DNA of 64,000 nt from CAIXSC01 sp046349935. Lineage in GTDB: Bacteria; Planctomycetota; Planctomycetia; Pirellulales; Pirellulaceae. Every line of letters starts with the position of its first letter. Position 1 is the stretch's first letter. The notes below the pieces were generated by a model. It saw nothing but the letters and a program-made list of their open reading frames with translations. It did no database searches and had not been told where the DNA came from. A program made the position numbers and the translations under genes. Below, piece by piece: positions 23,703-32,849 of this stretch. The stretch lies in assembly GCA_046349935.1 (NCBI GenBank), contig JAXMBK010000004.1, positions 883,872 to 947,871 on the forward strand, in the 5' to 3' direction.

Positions 23703-24527
23703 TCACGTCTTCCTGCGATACGAAACAATCTTGTCCAATCGAAACGTTTTCTCGATCCCGGACGCGTGGCAGTAGGCGGACAAGTAGAGTTGGCCGCAGG
23801 TGCGCACGACGCCGAGCGGCGTCACGACGCGTGGAGCGCCTGGCTGGACGCCGCCCTCGTACACCATCGACACGGGTTGTTGCTGGTTGATGGCTCGCCA
23901 AAGATCCTCAAACCCCGCCGGCGGCCGATCGACGAGCGCCCCGAACGCCTCGAAGCTCCAAGCGGGACAGACGTCGAATAACTGCGCGACGCTATGAATC
24001 GCGGGGCGGCGTCCAATCAAGTGCAGGAACACGTCCTTGAGCAGCCGGGTGTCGGCGAGTGCTCGATGTTCTTCTTCGTCGATCAACTGCAGATGCCGCC
24101 CTATCGTTTCCAACTTGTGGTTGGGAAGCGGGAGCCGATGCCGCGAAAGACGCAACGTGTCGACGACGGGCGCGTCGGGGCACGGCGCGCGCAACCGACC
24201 CAGGGCGAACGACAGAAAGCCCAGATCGAACGCGGCGTTGTGCGCGAGCATGATGGACGGACCCTGCCGAACGAACTCGAGGAACTTCGGCAGCGCCTCA
24301 CGAATCGTCGGCTGCCCCTTCACGTCGCGGTCCGAGATGCCGTGGACGGCGGTTGCGCCCGGCGGAATCGGGCACCCCGGGTCAAGCAGTTGCTGGTATT
24401 CTCCCAAGACAGTTCCGTCGCCCCGGAATCGTACCGCAGCGATCTCGACGATTTGCGATCCCACAGGGTGCAGCCCGGTCGTTTCCAGGTCGAACGCGAT
24501 AAACTCGGTGGTGCGTAGCGAACTCAT
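23703..24527 (-). CDS. DnaQ-type 3'-5' exonuclease fused to a WYL domain
   Basis: 274 residues. DEDDh exonuclease: ExoI FDLETTG (Asp13, Glu15), ExoII HNAAFDLGF (Asp101), ExoIII HRALADTRLL (His154, Asp159). The C-terminal segment (about 210-274) is WYL-like: PVSMVYEGG, RVVTPLGVV, GQLYLSAYC, KTFRLDKIVSY. WYL domains bind nucleic acid or nucleotide ligands and often control defence genes. The ATG at 24527 overlaps the mcrC stop (ATGA), so the exonuclease is translationally coupled to McrBC. It may trim McrBC products or be ligand-gated (inference). Confidence 0.88.
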   Translation of the reverse strand: MSSLRTTEFIAFDLETTGLHPVGSQIVEIAAVRFRGDGTVLGEYQQLLDPGCPIPPGATAVHGISDRDVKGQPTIREALPKFLEFVRQGPSIMLAHNAAFDLGFLSFALGRLRAPCPDAPVVDTLRLSRHRLPLPNHKLETIGRHLQLIDEEEHRALADTRLLKDVFLHLIGRRPAIHSVAQLFDVCPAWSFEAFGALVDRPPAGFEDLWRAINQQQPVSMVYEGGVQPGAPRVVTPLGVVRTCGQLYLSAYCHASGIEKTFRLDKIVSYRRKT

Positions 24528-25900
24528 GGCGACGGACTCTGCCGTAGAGCTGATTCGCTTGCAATTGCCGCGGCAACTGCGTTGTCTTGAATCGGTTCGC
24601 TGTGGTGAGCCGCTTTTGCATCGACAGGAAGCGTCATCCCGCCCAATGCCTCCCGCAGAAGTCCCTGCAGCTCCTGCCTCACCTTGGCGATGGGTTGCGT
24701 GATGTCCACCGTTTTTACGCCGATTCGCGGACTGTTCTCGTCTCCAGGCTGCAGTCGATAGGCTGCAACATTCGGGCTCAAGTCGCGGAAGCGCGGATAG
24801 AGCAGGAAGACGTGCGGGCAGGAGTACTCTCGGGCGTAAGCATAGGCTTGGTACATATCGGACTGACGCACGCCCTCGTGGGGGTGCGTGCGATCGAGTA
24901 GCTTCCATTTCGTGTCGATCAACAGCGAGAATTCCTGGCCTCGGCGAATGGCCGCGTCTGGGCGCAGCCAAAACTTGCGCTTTCCGTCACGCACGACGAG
25001 CGCCCGCCCCATGGCTTGAAGGTGAACGCGAAACGGAGCGGAGCACAGCGGCGTCAACAACCGACCGATGTACTGCTCGAACACAGCGTTCATGTCGAAC
25101 ATCAGGCTGAACGTCGCCGCGCCGCCTGGCCGATCTGGCACGCATCCGCGCACGAACCACGCTGCCAGCGTGAGCAACGGTTCGAACCGGGCCATTTGTC
25201 GATCGGGCTTGACGCGAGCTAGTTCCGACTCCGTAAACGTGTGATTAGACACGTCGTCGAATTCCGCAAGCAACGACGTCGCGCCTCGACGCGTGGCGTC
25301 GCTCCATCCATGTCGACGGCAGACAGTCACTCCCGCTTTGAGCAGCCGGGAAGGGGGGACGTCGGCGACGAACTGATCCGCACGCGTGGCGAACCTCGTC
25401 GGACGGAAGCGATTGCGCCGCAACTGTTCGGCAAACAAGAGCTTCCCGCGCAGGCTCAGTCGATCTTCATCGGTTTTCCGATAACTGCAGATGCGCCCCC
25501 GACGCCACTCGATGGTTAGCTGGCGAAGATACGCCTGCATGAACGCATCGAGCAGGCAGGGGACGCTGGCTGCGAGATCGGCTACGCCGGCATCCAAGTG
25601 CGGCAACATTCCGGCGATCGACAGCATTTCGACCAGCCGGCGTCGAGCCGAATCGTCCAACTCGTCGGTTTTCGGCAAGATCTCGATGACGCGCTCCCCG
25701 ACAGCCACAACTCCGACGTGATTCTGCGCTGTGATGCGGCGACGACTGATCGCCAGGTACTCCACCCCTTTCTCGGCTTGGAGACGCTCGACTTCGGCAA
25801 CGACGGACGGCGGCACGGTTTTCCGAGCAGCGTCCCAGGCGGGCCCAATCGTCGCCGACTCGTATTCGCGAAGCTTCAGCACGGTCGGGCGAGCGGTCAT
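24524..25900 (-). CDS. mcrC: McrC-family nuclease subunit of McrBC
   Basis: 458 residues. N-terminal McrC-like region (YLAISRRRITAQNHVGVVAVGERVIEILPK in pieces) and the PD-(D/E)XK core LRPDAAI (Asp315) ... LLIDTKWK (Asp329-x-Lys331). McrC is the nuclease activated by the McrB GTPase. It overlaps mcrB upstream and the exonuclease downstream, each by ATGA, giving a tightly coupled three-gene operon. Confidence 0.92.
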   Translation of the reverse strand: MTARPTVLKLREYESATIGPAWDAARKTVPPSVVAEVERLQAEKGVEYLAISRRRITAQNHVGVVAVGERVIEILPKTDELDDSARRRLVEMLSIAGMLPHLDAGVADLAASVPCLLDAFMQAYLRQLTIEWRRGRICSYRKTDEDRLSLRGKLLFAEQLRRNRFRPTRFATRADQFVADVPPSRLLKAGVTVCRRHGWSDATRRGATSLLAEFDDVSNHTFTESELARVKPDRQMARFEPLLTLAAWFVRGCVPDRPGGAATFSLMFDMNAVFEQYIGRLLTPLCSAPFRVHLQAMGRALVVRDGKRKFWLRPDAAIRRGQEFSLLIDTKWKLLDRTHPHEGVRQSDMYQAYAYAREYSCPHVFLLYPRFRDLSPNVAAYRLQPGDENSPRIGVKTVDITQPIAKVRQELQGLLREALGGMTLPVDAKAAHHSEPIQDNAVAAAIASESALRQSPSP

Positions 25901-28038
25901 ACGTCCCCCAAGGACTCGTAGACTTTTCGAAAGCTGTCCGCGGACAACTCTTCGCTGATCGCGTACGAGCGCCGGTCTTGGAACGCCTCGTCCTCGACGC
26001 CGAACAGTTGCTTGGGACGTTGCACAGCGTGCGTCACGATCGCCTGAGGATGCGCCTTGGGACGATAGTCGGCGTCCTCGCCTTTGACCAAATCGCCCAA
26101 CACCAGTTGGATCTTGTGCCAGTCGCCGTAGAAGTACTCTTGCAGCAGCGGCAGGATTCGCTGCCGAAACGCCCGATCCAGATCTTCCAGCGTCTTGACG
26201 TCCATCAAGTAGGAATGGCCGATCGTGTGATCGCGATCGTACAGATACTCAATGCGTTGATTGATCGCATCCAGCAGCTTGTCTAAGTGAATGGGAGGTC
26301 CGTCGTCCACGGGCGTCGGTCCGGGGTGTTTGGCCAGCAGGTCTGGGTCCGGCATGATTTCGTCGAACGTGAAGCGACGACGAAGCGCCAAGTCCAAGAG
26401 TGCGATGCTGCGGTCGGCCGAATTCATCGTTCCGATCACGAACAGATTATCCGGCACGCCGAAGAGCGGCTCTTGCGGTCGCGCCGAATGCGTGTAGGGG
26501 AGTTTCACCTGTACGCCTCCTTCCCACTCGCCGGTCGCACGGTTGAATCGCATCCGTTTGTCGGGTTCCAACAGCGTGATCAGTTCGCCAAACACGTTGG
26601 AAATGTTGGCTCGATTAATCTCGTCGATGAACAGGGCGTAGGCGTGGTCGGGATCCGCCATCGCGCGCCGAACCATCCGCATGAAGAGCCCCGGTTCGAT
26701 CGCGTACTGGACCTGTCCTGCTTCGGCTTCCGTCTCAGCCGTCCCCATCGTCGGCTTGATTCCTTCGACGAAGTCTTCGTAGCTGTAGGACTGATGAAAT
26801 GTGACGAACTCGTGGCGGCGAACAACCGTGCTCGTCGGCCGGTAGTCGCGAATCTGGTCAGCCAAGGCGACGAGATCCGGCGCAATTTGCTCAACCCCTT
26901 CCAGCAGACGCCAAGTTGGATCTTCATTCTTCCAAAAGACGGGCGGTTCAGATCGGTGGCCGATGCTGACATTCGTGCAGGTTTCGGGCGTGTGATACGC
27001 CATGCTCGTCCAGAGCGTGTTGGTCACCCACTTTTTGTTGGCCCGAGTCGTCATGCGAGCCTTGACCGGCAAGGTCTCGGCAAGTTCCTGGACGGTGGCC
27101 GGTCGTCCTAGGAGGCGCAGTCCGATGAAGCAGGCTTCGTACCAACTTAGCTCGGCGCAGTTTTGTAGAACGAACTGTTCCCGGGACTGCTCGGCGACGC
27201 GTTCCTCGAACAACGGCAAGTACTTCGTTTGCAGGGCGAACGTTTTCCCGGTGCCAGGCGGACCGGCGAGGATGAGGTTGAGTGGAAGTTGGGGACGGAC
27301 TGGCGGCTTGGCATCGTTCGGCGGCGTTGTGGAGGAGGGGGGCGCTGGCGACGGGGAAGGCCCAGGAGGATCACCCCATCCGCCGGTCACGATCCACGCC
27401 AGGCTGTGCACGTCGATGTTATCGCGCGGCTTCCAATCGGCGATGGCCGTGCGAAAGTCGCGGCAGACCTGCATGACTCGGCGATATCCGTCGACGGTCA
27501 GCGGCTTACCCTGACCTAACGGCGCTTCCCCCAACAGGTCGAGGAACTTGTCGCAGAACACCGACTTGACGCAATAGTGCTCGTCAGGACGCCACAGAAA
27601 CAGGAACTGGGTAGGAAGAATCTTGGTGATGTTCGGCACACAGTTCTTCGAATGCAGCCATCCGAGAAAATCCTGCAGCGGCGCCTCCCAAGCCTGCGCG
27701 TCGGCGCCCCGGAGGCAGCGAGCGAGGTGATCAGCGCACGTGATCCAGTCGCCGGCGGTCGTAAACAGCTGTTCTTGGATGTACGATTCGTCTCGCCAAT
27801 TCTGGAACTGTGTCGCCCGGGTGACCTGAAACAGCGTCTTGCGTGCGGCTTCGTCCGAGGCAAACGCTTGTTGGCCGGAAACAACCGGATTCAGCAGCGT
27901 GCGGGCCTTCTTTGCGGCATCTCGCTTGTACTCCGTCTCGATCCGCAAGATCTCGGCGAGCGGTTGGGTGAAGTCGCGAAAGTCCGGAACATGGCAGAGG
28001 AAGGTTTGTCTGATCGCGGCGATTCGTTGACTGTTCAT
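25897..28038 (-). CDS. mcrB: McrB-family AAA+ GTPase subunit of McrBC
   Basis: 713 residues from the ATG at 28038. The AAA+ domain: Walker A GPPGTGKT (259-266), Walker B and following DEINRANISNVFGELITLLE, the McrB/sensor block GTMNSADRSIALLDLALRRR. A Pro/Ser linker (about 222-250) separates it from an N-terminal about 220-residue region that should read the DNA modification; I cannot assign that region to a known reader domain. McrBC translocates and cuts DNA with modified cytosine. It is transcribed divergently from hsdR. Confidence 0.92.
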   Translation of the reverse strand: MNSQRIAAIRQTFLCHVPDFRDFTQPLAEILRIETEYKRDAAKKARTLLNPVVSGQQAFASDEAARKTLFQVTRATQFQNWRDESYIQEQLFTTAGDWITCADHLARCLRGADAQAWEAPLQDFLGWLHSKNCVPNITKILPTQFLFLWRPDEHYCVKSVFCDKFLDLLGEAPLGQGKPLTVDGYRRVMQVCRDFRTAIADWKPRDNIDVHSLAWIVTGGWGDPPGPSPSPAPPSSTTPPNDAKPPVRPQLPLNLILAGPPGTGKTFALQTKYLPLFEERVAEQSREQFVLQNCAELSWYEACFIGLRLLGRPATVQELAETLPVKARMTTRANKKWVTNTLWTSMAYHTPETCTNVSIGHRSEPPVFWKNEDPTWRLLEGVEQIAPDLVALADQIRDYRPTSTVVRRHEFVTFHQSYSYEDFVEGIKPTMGTAETEAEAGQVQYAIEPGLFMRMVRRAMADPDHAYALFIDEINRANISNVFGELITLLEPDKRMRFNRATGEWEGGVQVKLPYTHSARPQEPLFGVPDNLFVIGTMNSADRSIALLDLALRRRFTFDEIMPDPDLLAKHPGPTPVDDGPPIHLDKLLDAINQRIEYLYDRDHTIGHSYLMDVKTLEDLDRAFRQRILPLLQEYFYGDWHKIQLVLGDLVKGEDADYRPKAHPQAIVTHAVQRPKQLFGVEDEAFQDRRSYAISEELSADSFRKVYESLGDV

Positions 28039-28389
28039 ATTGGTCCGATCTCTCACTCTGTTGCGAACACCCTTCCGTTCGCTCACCCTTGGTTGCCAAC
28101 TCGACGTTGGCCTTGGCACTTGGAAGCGCGTCGGTCCCGAGGCTCGTACGAGGGGCGTTTCGGAGTGCTCGCATTTGAATCCACGACCGAACCGTATTCG
28201 GCGACGGGCATGTGGGCTCCCAGAATATCCAAGCGACTTCGACCCTGCCTCCCCCTCCCTTCTTCGCATTCGGGGGGATTGAGAAACGAGCCGTGGTCGC
28301 CTATTCAAGACGTCTGGAATACGCCGACAGCGGGGTGCATTGTGGCTCGCCGCGGCGGTGGGAAAGAGAGTCGAGGCGAGACGACCAAC
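28039..28389. other. Divergent promoter region between mcrB and hsdR
   Basis: 351 bases. Frames here run through only as 5' extensions of hsdR or mcrB with no family similarity. It contains the 25-base motif (28264-28288) seen also at 23629-23653. Promoters for both restriction operons are expected here; none is clear. Confidence 0.55.
28264..28288. repeat. 25-base motif shared with 23629-23653
   Basis: The second copy of the word beginning tcgcattcggggggattg, about 100 bases before hsdR. Confidence 0.6.
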
Positions 28390-31164
28390 ATGGGGCTCAA
28401 ACCTGAGGATCAGGCACGCAAAGAGATCGATCGACAGCTCGATGCGTGCGGCTGGATTGTGCAGGACTACGCCGACCGCGACATCACGGCGGCTGTGGGC
28501 GTTGCCGTGCGCGAGTTTCCGCTCGAATCGGGGTTCGCCGACTATCTGCTTTACGCGGACGGCCAAGTCATCGGCGTCGTGGAGGCCAAGCAGGTCGGGC
28601 ATCCGCTGCGCGGCGTCGAAGGACAGGCGGATAAGTACGCCAAAGGACTTCCCGCCGGCATCCCGCGCTACCACGATCCGGTCCCGTTCGCGTACGTCAC
28701 CACCGGCAAGGAAACGCTCTGCACCAATTTGCTCGACCCCGAACCGCGCAGTCGTGAAGTCTTCTCGTTTCACCGCCCTGAGGAACTCATCCGTCTTGCC
28801 GGATTAGGACGCGACGAGCAGCTCCGAACGCTCCTCCAAAAGTTCCCGCCGCTGGATTTGGCCAAGCTCTGGAAGGTCCAGCACCAAGCGATCACGAACC
28901 TGGAGAAGTCGCTCGCTGAGAACCGTCCCCGCTCGCTCATCCAAATGGCGACCGGGTCGGGCAAGACGTTCACCGCCGTCAACTTCTGCTATCGCCTCAT
29001 CAAACACGCCAAAGCCAAGCGCATCCTGTTCCTGGTCGACCGCAACAACCTGGGCAAACAGACGCTCAGCGAATTCCAGCAGTTCATCAATCCGGCGAAC
29101 GGCTACAAGTTCACCGAGGAATACACGGTCCAGCACCTCAAGCGGAACACGATCGATCCGGCCGCCAAGGTCTGCATCACCACCATCCAGCGACTCTATT
29201 CCATGCTGCAAGGCGAGGCGGAGTATCTGGAGGAGTACGAAGAATCGTCGCAATTCGAGCACGACCAGCCGCTCCACAAAGAGCCGCTCCCGGTCGCGTA
29301 CAACCCACGCATCCCGATCGAGACGTTCGACTTCGTGGTCGTCGATGAGTGCCATCGGTCGATCTACAACCTATGGCGTCAGGTGCTCGACTACTTCGAC
29401 GCATTCCTCATCGGACTCACCGCCACTCCCACCGAGCAGACGTTCGGCTTCTTCAATCGCAATCTGGTGCAGGAGTACACGCACGAGAAAGCGGTCGCTG
29501 ACGGCGTCAACGTGGGCTTTGACGTCTTCCGCATCGAGACGCAGATTACGCGCGACGGCGCCAAGCTGGTCAAGAAACCGCACGAGTTCGTGCCGCATCG
29601 CGATCGACGCACTCGGGTCCGGCGATTCCGCGAGCTAGACGAGGACGTCGCCTACGAAGGAACGCAGCTCGACCGCGACGTCGTGAACAAGGATCAAATC
29701 CGGCTTGTCATCAAGACGTTCCGCGACAACCTCAAATCGATCTTCCCGCATCGCACCGAAGTCCCCAAAACGCTCGTGTTCGCCAAGACCGACTCGCATG
29801 CCGAGGACTTGGTCGAGATCATTCGCGAGGAATTCGGACGCGGCAACGACTTCTGCCAGAAGATTACGTCGAAGACAACCCACAAGAAGCCTGACGACTT
29901 GCTGGCCGACTTCCGCAACGCCTTCAATCCACGGATCGCCGTCACGGTCGACATGATCGCGACTGGTACCGACGTGAAGCCGCTGGAATGCTTGCTGTTC
30001 ATGCGGAACATCCGGTCGCTGTCGTACTTTGAGCAGATGAAGGGGCGCGGCTGTCGCGTGATCGATCCCGATCGCCTGCAATCAGTGACGCCCGACGCGA
30101 CGAGCAAAACGCACTTCGTGATCGTCGATGCCGTGGGAGTCTGCGAGCAAGAAAAGGCCGCCACCAAACCACTCGACCGCAAACCGTCGATCCCGCTGGA
30201 GAAGCTGTTGCACGAGGTGGCCAACGGCGTCGCCAGCGCCGACCTAGCCTCGACGCTGGCTGCTCGCTTCGCGCGGCTCGAACGACAACTCGACGATCAG
30301 CAGCGAGAGGACATCGAGCAACGGTTGGGAGGCAAGTCGCTGGGGGATTTCTCAATCGAGCTACTCGATGCGATCGACCCCGACGCCGTGAACCAAGAGG
30401 CGCTCGACAAGCATCAACTGCCTCCCGATGCGACTCCGACCGACGAGCAGCTCGACGCGATCGAACGGGAGCGTGTGCGGCAGGCGCTCAAGCCGCTGCA
30501 CAACCCCAAGCTGCGCGACGCGATTCTGGGGCTCAAGGGCGAGCTGGAGCAAGTGGAAGACGAGGTGAACAAGGACACCTTGATCGGCGCCGGCTTCGAC
30601 GTGAAGGCCAAAGAGCGAGCGCAGACGATCATCTCGTCGTTTCGCGGCTTCATTGAGGAGCACAAGGAAAGCATCGAGGCGCTCCAGATACTCTACAGCC
30701 GCCCCCACAGAGCCGGCCTGAGGTACTCGCAGATTAAGCAGTTGGCCAACGCGATCGAGCGGCCGCCGTACGGGCTGAGCTTGGTGCGCGTGTGGCAGGC
30801 GTTCGAGTTGGTGGAGCCGAAGAAGGTGAAGGGCGGCGGGGGGAAGGCGATCGTCGACATCGTGGCGCTCGTGAAGCACGCGCTCGACCCCGCCGGGGAA
30901 CTCATCCCCATCGTCGCCACGGTCCACGAACGCTACGATGCGTGGCTCGCCGACCAGCAAGCACGGGGAGTCAAGTTCTCGGGCGAGCAACTGCGCTGGC
31001 TGGAGGCGATTCGGGACCACATTGCAGCCAGCTTAGCGGTCGAGCGAGACGACCTGGATGAAGTCCCCTTCAGCCAATACGGCGGCCTCGGCCGTGCGCA
31101 CGAGCTGTTCGGCGACCAACTGACTGCGATCCTTGAGGAACTCAACGGGAGGTTGGCGGCGTGA
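28390..31164 (+). CDS. hsdR: Type I restriction enzyme R subunit (HsdR)
   Basis: 924 residues from the ATG at 28390. Nuclease domain: ESGFADYLLY (Asp51) and GVVEAKQVG (Glu65-x-Lys67). SF2 translocase: Walker A ATGSGKT (187-193), Walker B VVDECH (317-322), TATP motif (GLTATPTE), and motif VI-like MKGRGCRVID. The C-terminal helical domain contacts the methylase. It cuts unmodified DNA after ATP-driven translocation. hsdS starts at a GTG overlapping its stop by 4 bases. The order here is R-S-x-PIN-...-M, with hsdM displaced 4.8 kb downstream. Confidence 0.95.
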   Translation: MGLKPEDQARKEIDRQLDACGWIVQDYADRDITAAVGVAVREFPLESGFADYLLYADGQVIGVVEAKQVGHPLRGVEGQADKYAKGLPAGIPRYHDPVPFAYVTTGKETLCTNLLDPEPRSREVFSFHRPEELIRLAGLGRDEQLRTLLQKFPPLDLAKLWKVQHQAITNLEKSLAENRPRSLIQMATGSGKTFTAVNFCYRLIKHAKAKRILFLVDRNNLGKQTLSEFQQFINPANGYKFTEEYTVQHLKRNTIDPAAKVCITTIQRLYSMLQGEAEYLEEYEESSQFEHDQPLHKEPLPVAYNPRIPIETFDFVVVDECHRSIYNLWRQVLDYFDAFLIGLTATPTEQTFGFFNRNLVQEYTHEKAVADGVNVGFDVFRIETQITRDGAKLVKKPHEFVPHRDRRTRVRRFRELDEDVAYEGTQLDRDVVNKDQIRLVIKTFRDNLKSIFPHRTEVPKTLVFAKTDSHAEDLVEIIREEFGRGNDFCQKITSKTTHKKPDDLLADFRNAFNPRIAVTVDMIATGTDVKPLECLLFMRNIRSLSYFEQMKGRGCRVIDPDRLQSVTPDATSKTHFVIVDAVGVCEQEKAATKPLDRKPSIPLEKLLHEVANGVASADLASTLAARFARLERQLDDQQREDIEQRLGGKSLGDFSIELLDAIDPDAVNQEALDKHQLPPDATPTDEQLDAIERERVRQALKPLHNPKLRDAILGLKGELEQVEDEVNKDTLIGAGFDVKAKERAQTIISSFRGFIEEHKESIEALQILYSRPHRAGLRYSQIKQLANAIERPPYGLSLVRVWQAFELVEPKKVKGGGGKAIVDIVALVKHALDPAGELIPIVATVHERYDAWLADQQARGVKFSGEQLRWLEAIRDHIAASLAVERDDLDEVPFSQYGGLGRAHELFGDQLTAILEELNGRLAA

Positions 31165-32849
31165 AGGAGGGTGAGCCAGATTCAATTGATCTTACCGAGT
31201 TGCCTAACCTGCCCCATGGTTGGGTGTGGTGCCTCTCGTTGGATTGCTGTTCCGTGATTGCAAGCGGAAGTACGCCCAAGCCGGATTTGATGTATGCAGG
31301 TACTGGCGACGTGCCATTCATCAAGGTCTACAACCTTACACATCGTGGCGTCCTTGACTTCTCCATCAAGCCGACCTTCATCGACCGAAGTACGCACAAT
31401 GGTCTATTGGCCCGCTCAAGAGCCGTGCCAAATGACGTGCTAATCAACATCGTCGGTCCACCACTTGGTAAGGTCTCAATCGTTCCGAAAGACTTCCCGG
31501 AGTGGAACATCAACCAGGCGATCGTGCTATTCCGTCCTCGCAGTGGGGTGCTTTCGAAATATCTTGCATTTGCGTTTCTTGACGAATCCATAATGCGGCG
31601 CGTTACATCGCGTGCAAAGGCTACCGCTGGGCAGTCCAATATCGGCGTGGGAATGTGCCGCAACTTTCTCCCTGTCCCGCTAGCGCCGACCAGCGAGCAG
31701 CGTCGCATCGTCGCGAAGATCGAAGAGCTGTTCTCGGACTTGGATGCGGGAGTGGCGGCGCTGGAGCGAGCGAAGGCGAACCTCAAGCGGTACCGGGCGA
31801 GCGTGCTGAAGGCGGCCGTCGAGGGCCAACTCACCGCCGAATGGCGCGCGAAGCAGAAGAACCTGGAGCCCGCGTCGAAGCTGCTCGAACGCATCCTCGC
31901 CGAGCGTCGCCAGAAGTGGGAAGCCGACCAACTCGCCAAGTTCGCCGCCTCCGGCAAACCGCCCCCCAAGAACTGGCAGGCCAAGTACGTCGAACCCGCA
32001 CCACCCGACACCACGAACCTCCCGCAACTCCCGGAAGGCTGGTGCTGGGCTAGGTTGGGACAGCTGTTGCACGGCATCGAAGGAGGTAAGTCGTTTAAGT
32101 GCTTAACACGCCAAGCAACGAATGACGAATGGGGGGTGATCAAAGTAAGTGCGATGACCTGGGGGGTCTTTATTGAGGACGAACAGAAAGCAATTCCCCC
32201 CTCCGCAGAATTCAACGAGAAAGACGAAATACGTCCTGGCGACTTGCTCTTGTCTCGGTCAAACACGACCGAACTTGTTGGGGCAACGGTGCTTGTACAT
32301 GAATGCCGGCCTCGCTTGTTGCTAAGTGACAAGAGCCTGCGACTACTCGTCTCAGGCGAGTTGAATCGATGGTGGCTTCTGAGGACCTTGCAGAGTCGAA
32401 TTATTCGTCGACAGCTCTCCGCCATGGCAACCGGCACGAGCGACTCGATGCGCAACGTCTCTCAAGAGAAGATTGAGTCAGTCGTGGTTCCCCTATCGCC
32501 AAGACACGAGCAACCTGTAGTTGATGCATTCGTCTCCGAACGCCTCTCCCAGATCGACGCGGCCGAGCAAGTGATCGAGCACGGCTTGCTTCGAGCGTCC
32601 CGCCTGCGGCAGAGTATCCTCAAGCAAGCGTTCGAGGGGAAACTCGTCCCCCAGGATCCAAGCGACGAACCGGCGAGCGTACTCCTGGATCGCATCCGCT
32701 CTGGCCGGTTGCCGTCTGACCAGTCAGAAAACTTGGCGGATGAAAACACCGAGAACGCAGCCGACGGGGGCAGCGATTCTCCCAAAGTTGGGCGAACCAA
32801 ATCGCCGCGTCGCTTGTCAGGGTCGGCGAGCGGGAGGACCAAACCATGA
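31161..32849 (+). CDS. hsdS: Type I restriction enzyme S subunit (HsdS)
   Basis: 562 residues starting at GTG (GTGA overlap with the hsdR stop). Two target-recognition domains (about 8-180 and 285-455), each opening with an L-P-W/G-W type segment (LPNLPHGWVW; LPQLPEGWCWARLG). They are separated by the central coiled repeat (RIVAKIEELFSDLDAGVAALERAK) and followed by the matching C-terminal repeat (QSILKQAFEGKLVPQDPSDE). It decides the methylated/cut sequence as a bipartite site. The TRDs are lower in GC than the conserved coils, as usual for exchanged specificity domains. The tail beyond about 515 is low complexity. Confidence 0.94.
   Translation: MKEGEPDSIDLTELPNLPHGWVWCLSLDCCSVIASGSTPKPDLMYAGTGDVPFIKVYNLTHRGVLDFSIKPTFIDRSTHNGLLARSRAVPNDVLINIVGPPLGKVSIVPKDFPEWNINQAIVLFRPRSGVLSKYLAFAFLDESIMRRVTSRAKATAGQSNIGVGMCRNFLPVPLAPTSEQRRIVAKIEELFSDLDAGVAALERAKANLKRYRASVLKAAVEGQLTAEWRAKQKNLEPASKLLERILAERRQKWEADQLAKFAASGKPPPKNWQAKYVEPAPPDTTNLPQLPEGWCWARLGQLLHGIEGGKSFKCLTRQATNDEWGVIKVSAMTWGVFIEDEQKAIPPSAEFNEKDEIRPGDLLLSRSNTTELVGATVLVHECRPRLLLSDKSLRLLVSGELNRWWLLRTLQSRIIRRQLSAMATGTSDSMRNVSQEKIESVVVPLSPRHEQPVVDAFVSERLSQIDAAEQVIEHGLLRASRLRQSILKQAFEGKLVPQDPSDEPASVLLDRIRSGRLPSDQSENLADENTENAADGGSDSPKVGRTKSPRRLSGSASGRTKP

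Noticed and set aside
27577..28389. Upstream extension of the hsdR frame to 27577
   Set aside because: Runs antisense through mcrB; the HsdR N-terminus begins at the ATG at 28390 (MGLKPEDQARKEIDRQ).
28039..28773. Upstream extension of the mcrB frame to 28773
   Set aside because: Overlaps the start of hsdR on the other strand and has no McrB-like content; the ATG at 28038 is the sensible start.
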